A DNA stretch of 60,000 nucleotides from Adiantum capillus-veneris (GCA_014529385.2 CM043952.1:68951370-69011369), one strand, 5' to 3'. Counted from the stretch's first letter, positions 44,935-56,520 are shown. The notes: generated by a model from the sequence alone, not told the origin. Translations and numbers: made by a program.

Positions 44935-45669
44935 TTAATCTCTTTCTTGACTCCTCCCTTGCTGTATTAAGTGGACAGACAAATTCTGCAGTTGGTCAGT
45001 AATATGGGCCAACATATCTTGTTGGTCATCTCTTACCCCAAGAGCCAGTGGTGGTGGTATGGTGGTTGTCGTAGTTGCTGGTCGACGCGATGTTCCTGCT
45101 TCTGTTGACTCGGTTTCTTTGGCTTTCATTCGCAGCTTCTTGTCCTTAAGGCGATCAATCTCAACCGCTAACTCGTACGTAGTTGGGAATCTACCTTTCA
45201 CCTTCTCCTTGAGAAGCGGCCATAAGCCATGCATGAACCGATCTTTTTTTAGGAAATCGGGTGCAGCTTCCCCCCTTGCCAGTGACTCAACCCACCATTC
45301 CCACAAATCCACAAATTTGGACTCATAGGTGGCATATTCTAAAAGACCCTCCTGCTTCAAGTCTCTCAACTTGTCCCACAACTTTTCTGAAGTGGTACCT
45401 CCCCCAAAGCGCCTCTTAAAAGCGGTTTTTAAGGGTTCCCAGTCATCCTTGGTTGCTTGTGGAAGTGCATTGTACCATGATCTAGCTTCTAGCTTCATGA
45501 CATGCTTAAAGATTCTAACCCGGGATTCATCCGTATCTTTGTTGCTCACTACACATGCTACTTCAAAGTCATCTAGGAAGTCTGTTACCAAATCCTCCCC
45601 CTTCTTTCCTTTAAATGTTGGAAATGCTACACTTGCCATGATTACTGAGAGAGAGCTAGAAAGACACAC
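44935..45669 (-). CDS. Gag capsid region, Tat element BC
   Basis: Retrotransposon Gag: FPTFKGKKGEDLVTDFLDDF, EARSWYNALP, LKTAFKRRFGG, KLRDLKQEGLLEYATYESKF and LKEKVKGRFPTTYEL. The most likely start is the internal Met before ASVAFPTF. It assembles particles that package element RNA. It ends at a TAA within an otherwise continuous frame to the zinc knuckle. Confidence 0.88.
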   Translation of the reverse strand: MCLSSSLSVIMASVAFPTFKGKKGEDLVTDFLDDFEVACVVSNKDTDESRVRIFKHVMKLEARSWYNALPQATKDDWEPLKTAFKRRFGGGTTSEKLWDKLRDLKQEGLLEYATYESKFVDLWEWWVESLARGEAAPDFLKKDRFMHGLWPLLKEKVKGRFPTTYELAVEIDRLKDKKLRMKAKETESTEAGTSRRPATTTTTIPPPLALGVRDDQQDMLAHITDQLQNLSVHLIQQGRSQERD

Positions 45670-45958
45670 TGCTTAACTTGCAAAAGTTTTTTTCCTCTTT
45701 ACAAGGAGGCGTGTATACCCTCTTATACTAGGACATAGATTAAAACTTCAAACGGTACATTGCCTTGTACCAAAGGTAAGACAAATGGTTAATCTGATGC
45801 CAGAACCTCAAAAAATCGCTCCCCACCCAGCATGGTGTCAATGACGTGCTGATACTGAGCCTTCAAATCCAGTATTACCTTGATTGAGCGTACACGTGTT
45901 GGTATGTGTGATCTGTCTTGAGGTAGGTTGTACTGATTCATGTGAAGCTTAGAGGTGC

Positions 45959-46424
45959 TTAGTCACTGTCCAAGCTTTTGGGAGAGGGTGGTGTTCTTTC
46001 TTGAAACAAACTCAGTAGATCCCTAGTTTCTCTAGTGAGAGTGTGAGCCAATGATTCCGTTATCTGTGCTGCAGCATCAGGTGCGACTTGAAAACTGACT
46101 GTGATAATTACCTCGGTGACTTGAGTTACCCGATTCTCAAAGTAGAATAGTGTTGATTCTCTATTGTGTAGAGCTCCTTCCATTTTGTTGTTGTGGGTTG
46201 GTTGTAGGTTGCGGACATGGTTTCGACCTTCTCCTTCTTCTTCTTGGCACTTGGCCTATGTATATCCACTGGGTTTGGCGTGTTGGTTGACTCTCCCACT
46301 GCAAATCAATTACCGTGACGCCTGGCACTCGAGGTTCGATGGAGATGCGGAGTTCGTCTAGTTGTGCTTGGAGCTCTTCTTCTTCTGTCTTCAAATTAGC
46401 AAATCCTGCTAGCCATTCATCCAT
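45959..46424 (-). other. Two overlapping leader ORFs, Tat element BC
   Basis: ORFs of 74 codons (45959-46183) and 87 codons (46161-46424) lie upstream of gag and overlap by 23 bp, as in element A. No recognised domain. They may be upstream ORFs affecting Gag translation, or open by chance. Most differences between the two element copies change the amino acid, which argues against strong selection. Confidence 0.4.
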
Positions 46425-46473
46425 TCACAATAGTTTAGGGGTTTCAATCTTGTAAACTGAAGGGTTTCATGAA

Positions 46474-46497
46474 AAGATCCTCAGTGGGGGCACCAAA
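46474..46497 (-). other. Primer binding site, Tat element BC
   Basis: On the minus strand TTTGGTGCCCCCACTGAGGA directly follows the LTR end CCCGTCA. Confidence 0.7.
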
Positions 46498-48051
46498 TGA
46501 CGGGAGAAAAGCGAACCCCGAACCCCCCGACGGCCTCTAAAACACCGGGGACCGAATGGCGCGCTTCGAGCCTGTCACGGTAAAGAAAACAGGGGGCACC
46601 ACCTAGCTTCAGCGGCTAGGACGCAAACAACACACCACCATAAGAAAGTTTTCATCCAAGAGAGATGGATGCTTGGGAGTAATGATGAAGAGGAAAGGGA
46701 ATGAGATCAAGTGAGAGAGAGAGAGAGAAAGAGAGAGTGAGGGAGGGGTGTAGCGGCTTAGTACTTAGGCATCACAAAAGGATGGCGAATCCGCACACCC
46801 TTCACACATACACAAGCTCACTCCAAACAAAAGATTAGGTGGCGATTCCGCACACCTCACATGGGCAAAACATTGCAAGAAAAAATACTCACAAAACCTC
46901 AAGCTTTATTTAGAGAATAAGACGATGAAATGGGGAGCATAGGGTAGGGGAATGAGAAGGGAGAGAGTGGTAGAGCACATGGTGGATAGGTGGGAGTTGA
47001 TGGCGAAGACTCGCACGAGGGTTATGGCCATCATCCTTATTTAGTTGCCCTTCATCTTCCATAGCCAAGGGTGTAGAGGTCATGCTCAAGACAAGCATGG
47101 TGATTGCGGTGATGGTGATGGTGTGTGTGTGTGTGTGCACTAGGCACACACAATGCATAGTGTGTTCTTTGGTGATTTTGTGTGTGTATTAGTGTGATGG
47201 TGACCCCTCTTTATATAGGGGAGGAGGGGGGAGAAATTCTAGAATTTAGAAATGAAGAAATCATTATCTACATAGGCCATGTGACTGTGGGCCCCGCTTG
47301 TCTGCCTGTGTGTATATGTGTCAGAACAGCATTCTCATGAGAGAGAGACTAATAGAGAGAGATGGGTTGATGAAAAAAAGTGAGAGGTGACATGGAGAAT
47401 AAAGTAATTACAAGAGGGGAGAGAGGGGAGTGTGTTCAAAGGTGAATCTGTGTGCAGGTGTGTGTGAACACAAGAAAAATCAAGTAACCACTGGGTGGGG
47501 ATGGGTTTGTGGGCACCTTTTTCAGTGAAACTGAGTGTGTGTGAGTGTGGGGAAGGTTATTTAGCTACAAGACAAGAGATATGGCGCCCTTTAGAGAGAG
47601 AGAGGGGGGTATTTGGGTCATGGGATATGATAGGAGAGAGAAAGAGGGGGTGGGGTATACTATTTTGGAAGATAGGGTAAGGTGCATGTGAGTTAGGGTG
47701 CATTATTGGTGAGTTATAATGCATTATTGGTGAGAGGTGGGGTAGCTTGAGGGGAGAGAGAAAGGAGAAAGGACAAGGGGAAGAGAGAGGGGGTTGACCC
47801 TTTGAGTGGAGGAGAGGAAAAGGGACATGCGGCGGGGCAACAGTGAAGAAAAAAGAGGCAAGGTGGGGATGGGCTACCCCGCAGGCATGAGGTGGCCTAT
47901 TTTACCTTTCTGATATATTTACCTAATCATACTTTATTTTTTCTTACTTTTTCCAATGCCTTTTATCACTCCCTCCCTAAGAGGGGGTTTTCATGGGGTG
48001 GGGACGAGAGAAGAGGGGTATGGGAGCTTGGCTTGTGAAAAGCCCCCATCA
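46498..48051 (-). mobile_element. 5' LTR of Tat element BC
   Basis: A 1,554-bp LTR followed on the right by CTAG (48052-48055), matching the CTAG before the other LTR. This implies one insertion of 9.24 kb. TATATAAAG (minus strand) at 47209-47217 is the likely promoter of the element. Confidence 0.92.
47209..47217 (-). promoter_or_regulatory. TATA box of Tat element BC
   Basis: TATATAAAG on the minus strand, conserved at 33763-33771. It is the expected start of gag-pol transcription. Confidence 0.55.
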
Positions 48052-48099
48052 CTAGCAGGAAAAACCATATCATGTAACATATTTATGGAAAGCGCTTGG

Positions 48100-48596
48100 C
48101 CTGTAGATTACAGATCTATAATCTCCATTCAAATTGGAGATCTTATATAGGAGTTATAGAAGGCCAAAAGCATAAAGTTATCCTAGGACCGATTGTTGTT
48201 GTTGTTGTTGTTGGAAGTGCCTTGGGAATTATTTTGAGCATTGGATTTCCCCTTTGCATCATTTTTATCTTTGTTTTCCATGGGCTTGACATTACGTCTA
48301 GCCCCTTGATGGAAATTGATGTGTTAAGCAACCATGGTGTGGTGGATTACTTAGGTAATAGTATCGGGCCGTTGAGAGTTGATGTATTCGGCCATCTCTT
48401 CAGGTAATCCCACACAGAATTGCAGTCTTTGTTCGGCAAAGTCTATCTTTTGAAAGACAGTAGCTTTGAGATGTAAATCCCAAAACTTGTCTACATACTT
48501 GTTGATGGACTCATGAGAGAGAAGCTTCAAGCCACGCCATTCGGTAAGAACTTTATCTTTAGTATCACTTGGAAGAAATTGCTTCATGATGGAAAC
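48100..48596 (-). pseudogene. Gag C-terminal half of chromovirus-type element E
   Basis: The frame 48351-48587 reads MKQFLPSDTKDKVLTEW, HESINKYVDKFWDLHL and QFCVGLPEEMAEYINSQRP, typical Gag capsid text. It is homologous to the gag at 58248-58802. Downstream codons are Asn-rich ((CAA)n at about 48193-48213). It is broken from the N-terminal half by a stop or shift at about 48597. The pol region of this element is absent, being lost or displaced at the Tat insertion. Confidence 0.75.
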
Positions 48597-49439
48597 TCAT
48601 AGAGTTTTCCATGTCTTTGGGGCTTCTCCATTGCCACGAAGGCTAGCCCACCATTGACGAGCTGATTTTTGGAAGTTCATAGCTACATGGCGTAGCTTGG
48701 AGGACTCTGTGAAGCCCTCGTCCCCAAAGGCCGCATCAAATTGCTGGATGAAGGCCAACACTTTGTCGGTAGCACTAAAGGTGCCATCGTAGGTGAGAAA
48801 AGAGATACTCTTTCCTTCCTCCTTGAACTTCTTTAGCTTTTGTGACCTTCGCCATGCAGGAAATGATTTGCGATGTCCTCCCCTCTTGTATTCTCTAGGA
48901 GAATAGCCATAACTTTCATCGGAAGAGGAGGAAGGTGAAGAAGAAGGAGAAGAGGGTGACCTCTTCCTAGCCCTTTTCTTCGTTAGTTTCCTCTCTTGCC
49001 TTTCAGAGTGATGAGGAGAAGAACTATAGGTTGCTCTTTTCCTCTCGGGAGGAGTAGGCGATCGTCTAGACCGCCGTCTTCGTGGAGCCACATCTTCAGA
49101 AGAACTTAGACTGTCATTGCTTTCTTTCTCTTTGGATTCCTCCTCTCGAATGGGAGAGTCTTCTTTTGGGGGTCTCTTCAAGAGGCCTCCTAAGCTCTCT
49201 CTCTCTGGGAGAGGAAGGGAAATTCCATAAGCACGAAGTTTTTGAGTAACTTCGGCTTGCAAAACAGGGTTGCCCATAGCTTGTTGCAACCTAGTGACGA
49301 GATAATTCACAAACATGGGAGCATCATCATTAGCACCTTCATGTGCAAAATCAAAGCTATCAATGTTCATTCTACTCTCTTGATTATTGTCAGCCATATT
49401 AACAAAATTTATGTTTATACTTAGCGTATGCTTTGGCAA
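48597..49439 (-). pseudogene. Gag N-terminal half of chromovirus-type element E
   Basis: The likely start is the Met before ADNNQESRMN. An acidic, Ser/Arg-rich region (RRRRSRRSPTPPERKR; SSPSSSPSSSS) is followed by the capsid core FLTYDGTFSATDKVLAFIQQ, SSKLRHVAMNF and ARQWWASLRGNGEAP. It continues in another frame at 48587. Confidence 0.78.
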
Positions 49440-49811
49440 TACAAAACCTTAGTTGCCACTCCTCTTAGCCTTTGGAAATCAGCTCTTAAGTATCTACACC
49501 CACGGCTCAGAGTGGTTAATTATAGAGAGTAGAGGAGTAGGTCTAACATAGCAGAGTTGCCAAGGGTTAGCTCCTTTCGGACTTCTTATGGCTCAATAAT
49601 GGTAAAGCCGTAGGCAAGTCTAGAAAGACTCCATTATTAAGTCCAAAGCTCCCGAGGTGTGCACCATCCCCCACATAGTGGGCTCAACAAAACCGATAAT
49701 AGATCCCAATTCCACTTACCCTATTATAATTAACAACATCAACCATTTATAGGCTACTTAAGGACCTCTCTTCTTAAGCAATAAAAGAGAAACCAAATGC
49801 TCTGATACCAA
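49440..49811 (-). other. Leader and iMet primer site of element E
   Basis: A non-coding leader. On the minus strand TGGTATCAGAGC (49799-49810) is the classic initiator-Met primer site, one base from the LTR. Confidence 0.8.
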
Positions 49812-51444
49812 TGTAATGGAATTTGCCTATTCAATTTGAGAGTAGCGGAATTTAATGAGAGTACTTTCAAGAAATGATTTTGTGAGCATAGCAGGTAGAC
49901 ATAATTGAAGATAGCAACATAATTATAACAATTAGTTAACTTGGCATAGACAATACTTTTGCAAGAGAGAGAATTTAGAGAACATGACAACAATTGAGGA
50001 TCGTATTTATGTGGAGCCGGTCCCCCCTCCAATAGGCATTTGTATTATGATTTCTCCCATAAAGAGAGACTTGTTACAATACATTCTTTGTGTTCCTTGT
50101 GACCTAGGTGAAGCAATGAAGATGAAAATCTTCATGCATCACCATCATAGCATAACCTAAACTTGAAGAAAGCTTTAACTATACCAAGCCTCAGTCCCAA
50201 GACCTCAAACACCTTCGAAGGTGGAGAGAGCTAGCAGGGAATGAGGGTAGGGAAGAGGAAGAAGAAACATTTCGTAGGAGAAAGAATTAGTTCCTCACTT
50301 ATCATACTCTTGTTGCTAGCATACATAATAGCATAGTAATGAAGAAAAAGGAGATGGCAAGCTTAAGCATTGAAGCATGGCTCTTGGTTGGATTTGCACT
50401 CCATAGCCAAGAGTGTTGGTGTAGGCTCTCAACCTTTACTTGCTTGGAGAGGGAGATCTTCCACTTTGCATAGCACACAATGAGAGTGCTTGTGAGTGTG
50501 TGTGGGTGAGTATACCCCCTAAGCACCCCCCTAGCTTGCTTGGGTCGACCCCCCCTTGTAGCTCATGCTTGAAGCTCATTGGACCCCTCCAGGCCTAGCT
50601 AATCACAAGCAGAAGCCATTACAAGCAACAGGGATAGCCTTGGGACAAGTGTCCCCCTTTCCCCTTTGAGAGAGAGGACTTGAAAAATGAAAAAACAATT
50701 AGATAATTCAAGTAATTTATCATTGGACCCCTTTGAAGCCTAGCCAATAGGCTTCAAGCAACACATGAAGGTAACATGGGTAGGGACCTGACATGTGTCC
50801 TTGCTGCCTCTTCAAGCTGGGGCTTCCCTTGTGAGTGTGAGTGTGAGTGTGTGTTCTCTCTCTAATCCCTAGGAAAAGGGCTTGCCCCCCCTCTTGTAGG
50901 GATGCTTTTGACTTTAGGAGCTCAAGCACCTTAGTCATCAAGCATGACAAAACACTTGGACTAGGGGGTATTCCCACAAGCATCTCAGGCAAGCATGTCA
51001 AGGCACCTCAAGCACCTTAATCAAGCGGCAAGTCAAGCACCTCAAGCATGGAGTAAGTCAAGCACCTCAAGCACCTAATCAAGAACCTCAATCGGGACAA
51101 ACACCTCAAGCACGACAAGCACCTCAAGCAGGTCAAGCACCTCGAGCTTGGGCCGGGTTCCCACCTCAAGCTCAGCCCTAGCTTACCTAAGGTCAAAGGA
51201 CTTTTACACACATTATTGGAGGTCTTCAATGAAGCTAACCCTAAGGTCTTATGGTCCATTGGTTAGCCTTGATCTTGATAGACCATCTCCCATTTGGGCC
51301 CCTTTACTATTGGCCCCGTGTTGAGATAGATCTATAAGCACATATCTATATCTTAACACTTGTTCCCGTTTATTCTCCCACATTAAGTGATCAATTTAAT
51401 ATGAGAAAATCATTTGGGTTGGTTAGATATTAGATTTTATGACA
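49812..51444 (-). mobile_element. 5' LTR of chromovirus-type element E
   Basis: About 1,633 bp, from TGTAATGGAATTTG to TTTTATGACA on the + strand. It is homologous at its right end to 37981-38288, and along most of its length more distantly to 51997-53518 and to 59294 onward. It carries the CAAGCACCT minisatellite. Confidence 0.82.
50985..51145 (+). repeat. Minisatellite, CAAGCACCT unit
   Basis: About ten imperfect copies of CAAGCACCT or CACCTCAAGCA, spaced 9-20 bp apart. The last one, CACCTCGAGC, resembles the motif at the junction near 37981. Confidence 0.85.
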
Positions 51445-51689
51445 GACCTCATCCTCTTCCTAATGGTTAGCATACGTAAAATGTGAGCTTATATCCGTGC
51501 ATTGCCAAAATCCCAAACCTATGTGTCATTGCCCTTGATCTCAAATCAATGTGCAATACCTAGGAATGGGTTAGAAGCATTGATTCTCGTGGATTTGTCA
51601 AAACACTTTTCTTTGCACAATCAGAAATCTTTGTGCGAAATCAAGGTTGAAATACAGAAAAACAAGAAGAACTTGAAATTTATAACCTT
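51445..51689 (+). other. Inter-LTR stretch without recognised gene
   Basis: About 245 bp between element E and the integrase-tail fragment. It may be further remnant of that same older element. Confidence 0.35.
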
Positions 51690-51940
51690 GTGTTAGAAGA
51701 TGAAGGTATGGGAATTAAAAATGTGGAATTGATATATTTGTATCAGTCAAAGTTAGGCCCTAAGAAACCTAATTTAAAGATAACATGGTTAGCACCATAC
51801 AAGATAGATTGAGTTTTCTCAAATGGCACAGTCAAACTAAAATATTTATTAGGATTACTATTGCCAAGGGTCTACAATGGTGCCAAGATCAAGCTATACT
51901 ATCCCAAACTAGACAAACCTCCATCACTAGTGTAGCACAA
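51690..51940 (+). pseudogene. Integrase C-terminal fragment, + strand Ty3/gypsy relic
   Basis: The frame reads VELIYLYQSKLGPKKP, ITWLAPYKI, VFSNGTVKLKYL and LPRVYNGAKIKLYY. This matches the post-core integrase region of Ty3/gypsy elements (V.LY.S....PGK....WLGPY.V..V..NG.V.L). One in-frame TGA (after PYKID) is present. It is on the opposite strand to its neighbours, so it is a separate, older element that element E and element F-G flank. Confidence 0.7.
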
Positions 51941-51996
51941 CATGTGTAAAATTTAATGCACTAGTAACTTGTGTGTAGCAGAAAATGATAACATAG

Positions 51997-53518
51997 TGAG
52001 CATCCCATTAAGAACTAGTTCCAAATGAGCATACAGAGAGTAATTGATTGGATAAAGCAACATAGGAATTTACACCTAACCACGTTGGCATTGACAATAC
52101 TTGAAAAGAGAGAAAAATAGAACAATTGACAGCAATTAAGGACCAAATTTACATGGAGCCGGCGGTTCCCCCTTCAAAAAGGCTGTGTCTTATAGCTTCT
52201 CCCACAAAGGAAACTTTTGTACAATACAATCTTTGTGTTCCTTGACAAAACTTATTGGTGAAATTAAGATGGAAGCTTCATGCACCAAATTATTCTTGAA
52301 AAACACACCTAGTGGACGTAGCCTCAGTCCCAAGACCTCACACACCTTCAAAGATGGTGAGAGCTAGCAAGGAATGATGAAAGATTGAGAGGAAGAAGAT
52401 GTAACTTACGATAAAGAAGTATTCTCCTCACATAATCACTCTAATACCATAACGTAGCTTAGTAATTCGCATGGTAGAGGAGATGAGCATGCCATTGAAG
52501 CTTGGCTCTTGGTCGGATTTGCATATGATAGCCAAGAGTTGTTGGTGTAGGCCTCTACTTCTCAATGCTTGGAGAAGGAGATGTTCTTTCTTTCTCAACA
52601 CATGAGTTGTGTGTGTGTGTATCAAAAATTTTTTAGTCTAAAATGCCAACCTCTCTCTCTTCTTGGTCGACCCTCTTCCCATTTTCTCTTGTTGGCCTCC
52701 CATTGCCTCCTGCAAAGCCTAGCTAATAGCAATTAAGAAGCATAGTTGATAGTCTTGTGACATGTGTCCCCTTTACCCTTTTGTGAGAGCTTTAGGTAAT
52801 TGAAATACTTTATTTAAACTCTCCTTGGACCTTTTAGTCTTCTGGCTAATAGGAATCAAGCAAGCCATTGGGCTGTTGGATGCTCATTAGACCCCTTGGT
52901 AGACTGTCCAATAGTCTTCTAGGGAGCTTAATTTCTATTGGTTCTTTTATCAAGAAATTCTAATTGATTAGACTAATTTTACTCTATCCTAATTCTCATT
53001 GGTCCACCTCTATGCCATCTAGGCTATAGAGGGGAGATTGGGGGCATTTAGGCTAAGAGCCTACCATGTGTTCATTATTCCCTTTGTGTAAAGGGAGAGC
53101 TTTGGAGTGAGTGTGTGTGCGTGTGTATGTGTGTGTGTGTATGTTTCTCTCTCTTCCCCTACCTTTAGGGATCGCCCCCTCCTTCCTAGGGATGTGGGAA
53201 GACTTTTTAGTCTTCCCATAACCATCCAATTTTTCCCCTTTTGGCCATTAGACTTTTTACATAATTTTTGGAACCTTAGCATATGGAAGTCTTAATGGAA
53301 CTGAACCTTAGGTATTTTAAGCTCCATTGATGCACATTACTCTTTTGTAGACTACCCCCCTTTGGATCCCTATTTTCCCTCCTTTGGATCCCTACTGAGA
53401 CCGGTCTAGCAGCCTTACCAATATTCTAGCTTTTACTCCCCTGGTACCTCCCCATATTAAATGATCATTTTAACATGAAAAAATAATTTGGGAGAATTAG
53501 ATGTTATTTTTTATGACA
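51997..53518 (-). mobile_element. 3' LTR of chromodomain element F-G
   Basis: About 1,522 bp, TGAGCATCCC...TTATGACA on the + strand. It is repeated from 59294 to the window end and is related to the element E LTR. It lies directly left of the minus-strand pol 3' end. It includes short TG runs and CT-rich segments. Confidence 0.82.
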
Positions 53519-53870
53519 TTACCTCTGTCTTGAAATCATAGTCGTCCTCAACTTGAGATAAAGAAGATAAAGCCTAGTCATTAGTCCGTTTGCTAGTGGG
53601 TAGAGGATCCCTATTTTACCCTACGACACCGTTCCAGAATGGATGACTAGTCCATTTGGTTCTTGAGAGCCTTAGCTTTGGCAAGCATGTTTGCACATTA
53701 TTCCATATCAATCTTCCATAGTAGAGTGATAAGCTCTACTTGGTGTTCGGGAGACGTTGTCTCCACAAACATGATCCTAAGCATGCATACTTATTAACAT
53801 TTGTGCACAATAAAGAAAAAGAGAGTCTTATAAGACAAAACTTTGTTCATTTATACATATTTATGCTTGC

Positions 53871-54330
53871 TTACTCTAGGGAATCATTGTAAGCATTGAA
53901 AAGGTTTAGGTTATCCTTTGATTGTATGCCTTGCATCCATCTAGCATCTTCAAAAGCATAATTTCTAAATTTGATAAGATATCGTCGGCGGATAGTCTTA
54001 CCGCCTGTCAATTTTGTCTTTGTGTCAGAGAATGGACTCGGACTGCAGCACCTCTTTGTGGTCCTCGATCTCCGGTGGGTCTTCAATGGTTGCTTCTTGA
54101 GGTGGCTCTCCTTTGTAAGGCTTTAATAGGCTCATGTGAAAAGCATTGTGTATGAGCCAATAGTTGGGCAACTTGAGTTGATAGGCCATCTCATGGATTG
54201 GCCTAAGAATCTAAAAGGGACCATAGTACCTTTTTGCTAACTTGGCATATTACTTTTGGTGTCCGTAGGATTCTTTCCCGTCGTGTGCCTTAATCGGGCC
54301 TTGGGAAACTTAAGCAAGACCCAATCATTA
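53871..54330 (-). pseudogene. Integrase tail and chromodomain, element F-G
   Basis: On the minus strand, HMSLLKPYKG (about 54110-54140) is the standard integrase-tail motif. It is followed by YLIKFRNYAFEDARWM (about 53925-53975), a chromodomain-type block (YLVKW.GY...E.TWEP). This marks a chromovirus. The chromodomain targets integration to particular chromatin. Second and third aromatic-cage positions look altered. The frame is interrupted between segments. Confidence 0.7.
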
Positions 54331-54360
54331 TGTTTAAAGTCTAGAACTCTTTTGTGCTTA

Positions 54361-54732
54361 TCAGCAGCAACCTTTTGCCTTTGTGAGAGATGGATATACC
54401 ATTCTTAATATTTTTAAAAGATTCTTGCAGGTCTTGGCTATATCCATCTGTAGAGAGAAGATCTTCCCATATACCTTGAGTAGCAAGGGACTTTTTGATC
54501 TTCCCTCCATCACCTCAAACGTTGCTTTTCCCGTGGAAGTATGTACAATGTTATTGTAAGCATACTCCACTAAAGGTAAGTACTTCTCCCATTGGGACTT
54601 TTGATCTAGTTTTGTGACATAAGCTTTAGTAGCTCAAGAACTATTAGGTTAGCTATTTCACTTTGGTCATCCGTTTGCGGGTGATAGCCCAAAGAGAAGT
54701 TTAGCTTTGTACCTAAATTCTCAAAGAGACCC
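54361..54732 (-). pseudogene. Integrase core C-terminal part, element F-G
   Basis: MEYAYNNIVHTSTGKATFEV is the typical block downstream of the integrase catalytic Glu. Frames to its right are broken. Confidence 0.7.
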
Positions 54733-55509
54733 TTCTAGAAATTACTGGTCATTCTAGGGTCTCTATCTGACACTATGGACATTGGAAAGCCATGTTACTT
54801 AAAGGTTGGTGATATAAAGAGGGTCTCAATTTGATGGGCCTTGATAGTCTTTTTGACATGTATGAAATGTGCTTGTTTGCTAAACCTATCCACTATCGTC
54901 CATATTTCTGTATTCCCATGGATAGACTTGGTCAATCTGAAGATAAAATCCATGGATATGCTCTCCCATGGTGAATTAGGGATTGGAAGAGGTTGAAGCA
55001 ATCCAGGTTGCCTCTATCAAACTTTGTCTTTTGGCATACCACACATTTTGAAACATACTCTTGTATGTTTGCTTTTATGACATGCCAATATAAGTATGTT
55101 TCTATCTCTTTTAGGGTAGATTGAATCGCCATATGTCCTGCATAAGGAGGACCATGAATTCATACAATAATTTCTTGCGTAGTGAGCTAGTAATGCATAG
55201 CCTGTTGCCATAGAGAAGATAACCATCTTGTAAGGTAAATGGTTCTTCCTTCTTCCCTAGTGCAAGGAATGAAATAACATCTTTAAAATTGGGATCGAAG
55301 CGTACTCATTTATCATAGACGATATATCAATGTGAGTTTCTATGGATACCACATTCACTCTCGGTCGTCTTGAGAGATCATCGGGTACTTGATTATGCTT
55401 GGCAACAATTAATATGAGCAATATGAAAATGGAATTGCAAAAGAAAATTTGCCCACCTCATTGGTTTGTCGGAGAGCTTGGTCTGGGTCATGAAGTACTT
55501 AAGGATTTG
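54733..55509 (-). pseudogene. RNase H/integrase junction, duplicate copy 1
   Basis: This segment repeats 55510-56265 in direct orientation, from TTCTAGAAATTACTGGTCAT to the TCATGAAGTACTTAAGG motif. It holds the integrase zinc finger (YWHVIKANIQEYVSKCVVCQ), [14 protein letters not shown] and [15 protein letters not shown], with several stops. Confidence 0.8.
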
Positions 55510-56265
55510 GTCTTCTAGAAATTACTGGTCATTCTAGGGTCTCTATTCGACAATTTGGACATTGGAAAGCCGTGGTACTTGAAGATTTGTGATATAAAGA
55601 GGCATGCCATTTGATGGGACTTGATAGTCGTTTTGATAGGTATGAAATGTTCTTGTTTGCTAAACTTGTCCACTATCGTCCACTTGGGCAATCCAAAGAT
55701 AAACTCCATGGATATTCTCTCCCATGGTGAATTAGGGATTGGCAAAGGTTGAAGCAATCCAGGTTGTTTCCCTCTATCAAACTTTGTCTTTTGGCATACC
55801 ACACATTTTGAAACATACTCTTGTATGTTTGCTTTTATGACATGCCAATAGAAGTATGTTTTTATCCCTTTTAGGGAAGATTGATTCCCTCTATGCCCCG
55901 CATAAGGAGGAGCATGAGACTCATACATTACTTTCTCAAGTAATGAGTAAGTGACGCATAGCCTCTTGCCATAGAGAAGGGAACCATCTTGTAAGGTAAA
56001 TGTTTCTTCCTTATTCCCTAGTTCAAGGGCTGAAATAACATATTTAAAAATGGGATTGATAGCATACTCATCTATCATAGAAGATAGATTATTGTGAGTT
56101 GCTATGGATACCGCATTCACTCTTGGTCATCTTGAGAGTGCATAGGCTACTTGATTATTCTTTCCAGCAATGTGAGCAATATGAAAATGGAATTGAAAAA
56201 TAAAATTTGCCCACCTCATTTGTTTGTCAGAGAGCTTGGTCTGTGTCATGAAGTACTTAAGGCTA
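55510..56265 (-). pseudogene. RNase H/integrase junction, duplicate copy 2
   Basis: The frame 55515-56120 has [43 protein letters not shown], a core start [19 protein letters not shown] and SNRDPRMTS. The H2C2 zinc finger is complete and the first two core Asp positions are partly recognisable. It joins the RNase H to the right. Confidence 0.8.
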
Positions 56266-56520
56266 TGGTGATCTGTTCGTAGAATGAAAGGAGTCCCCAA
56301 TAAATAATGCTTCCATGAGTCTAGAGCATGTAGAACTGGTAAGAGTTCCTTCTCATATATACCTAGATCTTGCTCAACTGGATCGAGCCTTCGACTTTCA
56401 TAGGCTATGGCATGCCCTTCTTGGAGCAAAACAGCTCCAAGGCAATCACCTCACGCATCGCATTGGACCTCAAATGTCTTTGAGAGATCCATCAGTGTAA
56501 GCACAGGTTGAGAGAAAAGC
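56127..56520 (-). pseudogene. RNase H, element F-G
   Basis: HAIAYESRRLDPVEQDLGIY, EKELLPVLHAL, W.HYLLG and ILRTDHHSLKYF show a Ty3-type RNase H including the TDH motif. It is separated by a stop from the RT thumb. Confidence 0.85.

Noticed and set aside
49799-49810. Possible tRNA-iMet gene
   Set aside because: Only the 12-base 3' complement is present, which is a primer binding site and not a tRNA.
50985-51145. Possible CRISPR-like array
   Set aside because: Units are short and imperfect with irregular spacing, there are no unique spacers of constant length, and the context is a plant LTR.
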